From NCBI GenBank assembly GCA_041591895.1, contig JBFHRE010000080.1, positions 1 to 11,822 of the forward strand: a stretch of DNA of 11,822 nucleotides, in the 5' to 3' direction. The stretch comes from JBFHRE01 sp041591895. GTDB taxonomy: Bacteria > Actinomycetota > Acidimicrobiia > Spongiisociales > ZC4RG35. The notes under the pieces are model-generated. The model did no database searches. It had not been told where the DNA came from and saw only the letters and a program-made list of their open reading frames with translations. The translations under genes and the position numbers were made by a program. Below, piece after piece: positions 10,904 to 11,822 of this stretch (its first letter is position 1; each line of letters starts with the position of its first letter).

Positions 10904-11488
10904 ATGGGCTCGCGGACGTACAACTCGGAGCTGAGGACGGCGCAAGCCGCGGCGACGCGGGACAGAATCCTCGACTCGGTGGTCGAGGTCCTGGCCGAAG
11001 GTGTAGACACCCTCTCGATCCCCTCAGTCGCCGAACGGGCCGGGGTCTCGATAGCGACCGTATACCGGCATTTCGGCGACAAGGCCGGCTTGCTCAAGGC
11101 ACTGGTTCCGTACGCCGGTAGACGCACAGGGGTGGAAGTGGAGTCGATCCCCCAGACGCTGGACGCGATCGACGAGGCGGTACACAGGGTGTTCCGACAT
11201 TTCGAAGAGACCGACGACCTGATGCGGGCCGCCTTCGCATCGAGGATCGGCCGAGATGTGAGAGTTCAGGGAAGCGCAGAGCGTCTCGAGGCGTTCCGCC
11301 GGGCTCTTGGCGGCATCGCGCCGGATCTCGATCCGGACCAACTCGACCACGTGGCGCGCCTGGCGCTGATCCTCACCACATCCGAAGCTTTCCAGCAATG
11401 GCGGGACCGCCTGCAACTGACACCGGACCAGGCCGCGGACGAAGTGATGTGGGCGATCCGCACCGTGATCCGAGGCCTTCGATCGTGA
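10904..11488 (+). CDS. TetR/AcrR-family transcriptional regulator
   Basis: This 194-residue dimeric repressor-type protein has an N-terminal DNA-binding domain: ATRDRILDSVVEVLAEGVD (17-35) then the helix-turn-helix SIPSVAERAGVSIATVYRHFGDKAGLLKAL (38-67), the classic TetR signature. The helical C-terminal part (about 75-194) would form the ligand pocket and dimer interface; its ligand cannot be predicted. The ATG at 10904 is preferred over an in-frame TTG at 10892 because GAGGA (10894-10898) sits 5 bases upstream of it and overlaps the TTG. A 29-bp palindrome upstream is its likely operator. The stop codon overlaps the GTG of the PEP-enzyme gene (GTGA), so the regulator and that enzyme are probably one unit. 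The divergent thiolase may also be a target. Confidence 0.92.
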   Translation: MGSRTYNSELRTAQAAATRDRILDSVVEVLAEGVDTLSIPSVAERAGVSIATVYRHFGDKAGLLKALVPYAGRRTGVEVESIPQTLDAIDEAVHRVFRHFEETDDLMRAAFASRIGRDVRVQGSAERLEAFRRALGGIAPDLDPDQLDHVARLALILTTSEAFQQWRDRLQLTPDQAADEVMWAIRTVIRGLRS

Positions 11489-11822
11489 CCAACGGGTTCA
11501 TCTCGCTGGTGGAGGCCGCCGCGGCGCCCCTGGCGAGCGTTGGGGGCAAGGCGGCCGCCCTGGGACGGTTGCTGGGCAGCGGTTTCGACGTTCCGGACGG
11601 CTTTGTCGTAACACCGAACACTCCCCTGCGAGAAGAGGACCTCCGACGCCAGCTCGATCGCCTGGGAGAAGGCCGTTTCGCGGTGCGCTCCAGCGGGGCG
11701 ATGGAGGACGCCCCTGGGTCGTCTCTAGCCGGGAGGTACACATCCATCCTCGATGTAGACGCCGATTCGGTTGCGGCCCGGATCTCGGAAGTCCGCGCTG
11801 CGGCGAGATTGGCGCATGAGGA
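11485..11822 (+). CDS. PEP/pyruvate-binding (PEP synthase/PPDK-like) enzyme, N-terminal part
   Basis: This gene runs off the window; 112 codons are visible without a stop. It starts with GTG overlapping the tetR stop, with GAGG 9 bases upstream. The peptide has VGGKAAALGRLL (19-30), where the Lys contacts ATP phosphates in this family, VPDGFVVTP (36-44), and FAVRSSGAMEDAPGSSLAG (65-83) with the conserved Arg-Ser-Ser. These define the PEP/pyruvate-binding ATP-grasp-like domain of PEP synthase, pyruvate phosphate dikinase and rifampicin phosphotransferase. Only about 20 residues separate VVT from FAVRSS, whereas my recollection of PEP synthases is several tens more, so this is a compact variant. 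The swivelling-His and catalytic domains, if present, lie outside. The substrate is unknown. Confidence 0.88.
   Translation, partial: MTNGFISLVEAAAAPLASVGGKAAALGRLLGSGFDVPDGFVVTPNTPLREEDLRRQLDRLGEGRFAVRSSGAMEDAPGSSLAGRYTSILDVDADSVAARISEVRAAARLAHE

Overview
The window is high-GC bacterial DNA with dense genes, GTG starts, 4-base ATGA/GTGA overlaps and TANNNT promoter elements close to start codons. Its core is the cell-wall and Ser/Thr-kinase signalling cluster typical of Actinomycetota (FHA proteins, PP2C phosphatase, SEDS glycosyltransferase, PBP, PASTA kinase), together with the actinobacterial protein CrgA. A probable F420-dependent luciferase-like oxidoreductase at the left edge fits the same phylum. 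The compact proteins and the lack of a second kinase gene (pknA) suggest a deep-branching class such as Acidimicrobiia. That class-level call is inference.

Left part (1-875): the 5' end of a minus-strand luciferase-like monooxygenase gene and a divergent DUF1801 gene, both apparently leaderless, then a minus-strand tRNA-Leu(CAG). Centre (969-8328, plus strand): fhaA, fhaB, pstP, rodA, pbpA, pknB, mutY. Neighbours mostly overlap by 4-8 bases, so this looks like one translationally coupled operon. The exception is pbpA-pknB, where a 67-base gap holds an 18-codon ORF and a likely internal promoter. PknB and PstP are the opposing kinase and phosphatase, FhaA and FhaB are phosphothreonine readers, and RodA and PbpA are the glycosyltransferase and transpeptidase they are expected to control. 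trpG/pabA follows on the minus strand, overlapping the end of mutY tail-to-tail, and crgA is divergent from it. From memory, the order tRNA-Leu(CAG)/fhaA...pknB/trpG/crgA with these relative orientations matches the origin-proximal region of Mycobacterium tuberculosis. The differences here are loss of pknA and of the gene between trpG and crgA, and insertion of mutY.

Right part (9237-11822): the crgA stop codon lies inside a perfect 24-bp palindrome, followed by a four-unit 7-bp tandem repeat in the convergent intergenic gap. On the minus strand come a thiolase gene and, downstream of it, a small membrane-anchored zinc-ribbon protein. Divergent from the thiolase is a TetR-family regulator, whose upstream region carries an AT-rich 29-bp near-perfect palindrome (likely its operator) and another heptamer array. 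The tetR stop overlaps the start of a truncated-by-window gene for a PEP/pyruvate-binding (PEP synthase/PPDK-like) enzyme with an unusually short N-terminal domain.

No CRISPR array, insertion sequence, phage or defence system is visible. The most interesting points are the TetR operator with its TetR/PEP-enzyme pair, the soluble-only PstP, the pbpA-pknB junction, mutY coupled to the kinase gene, and the two intergenic heptamer arrays.
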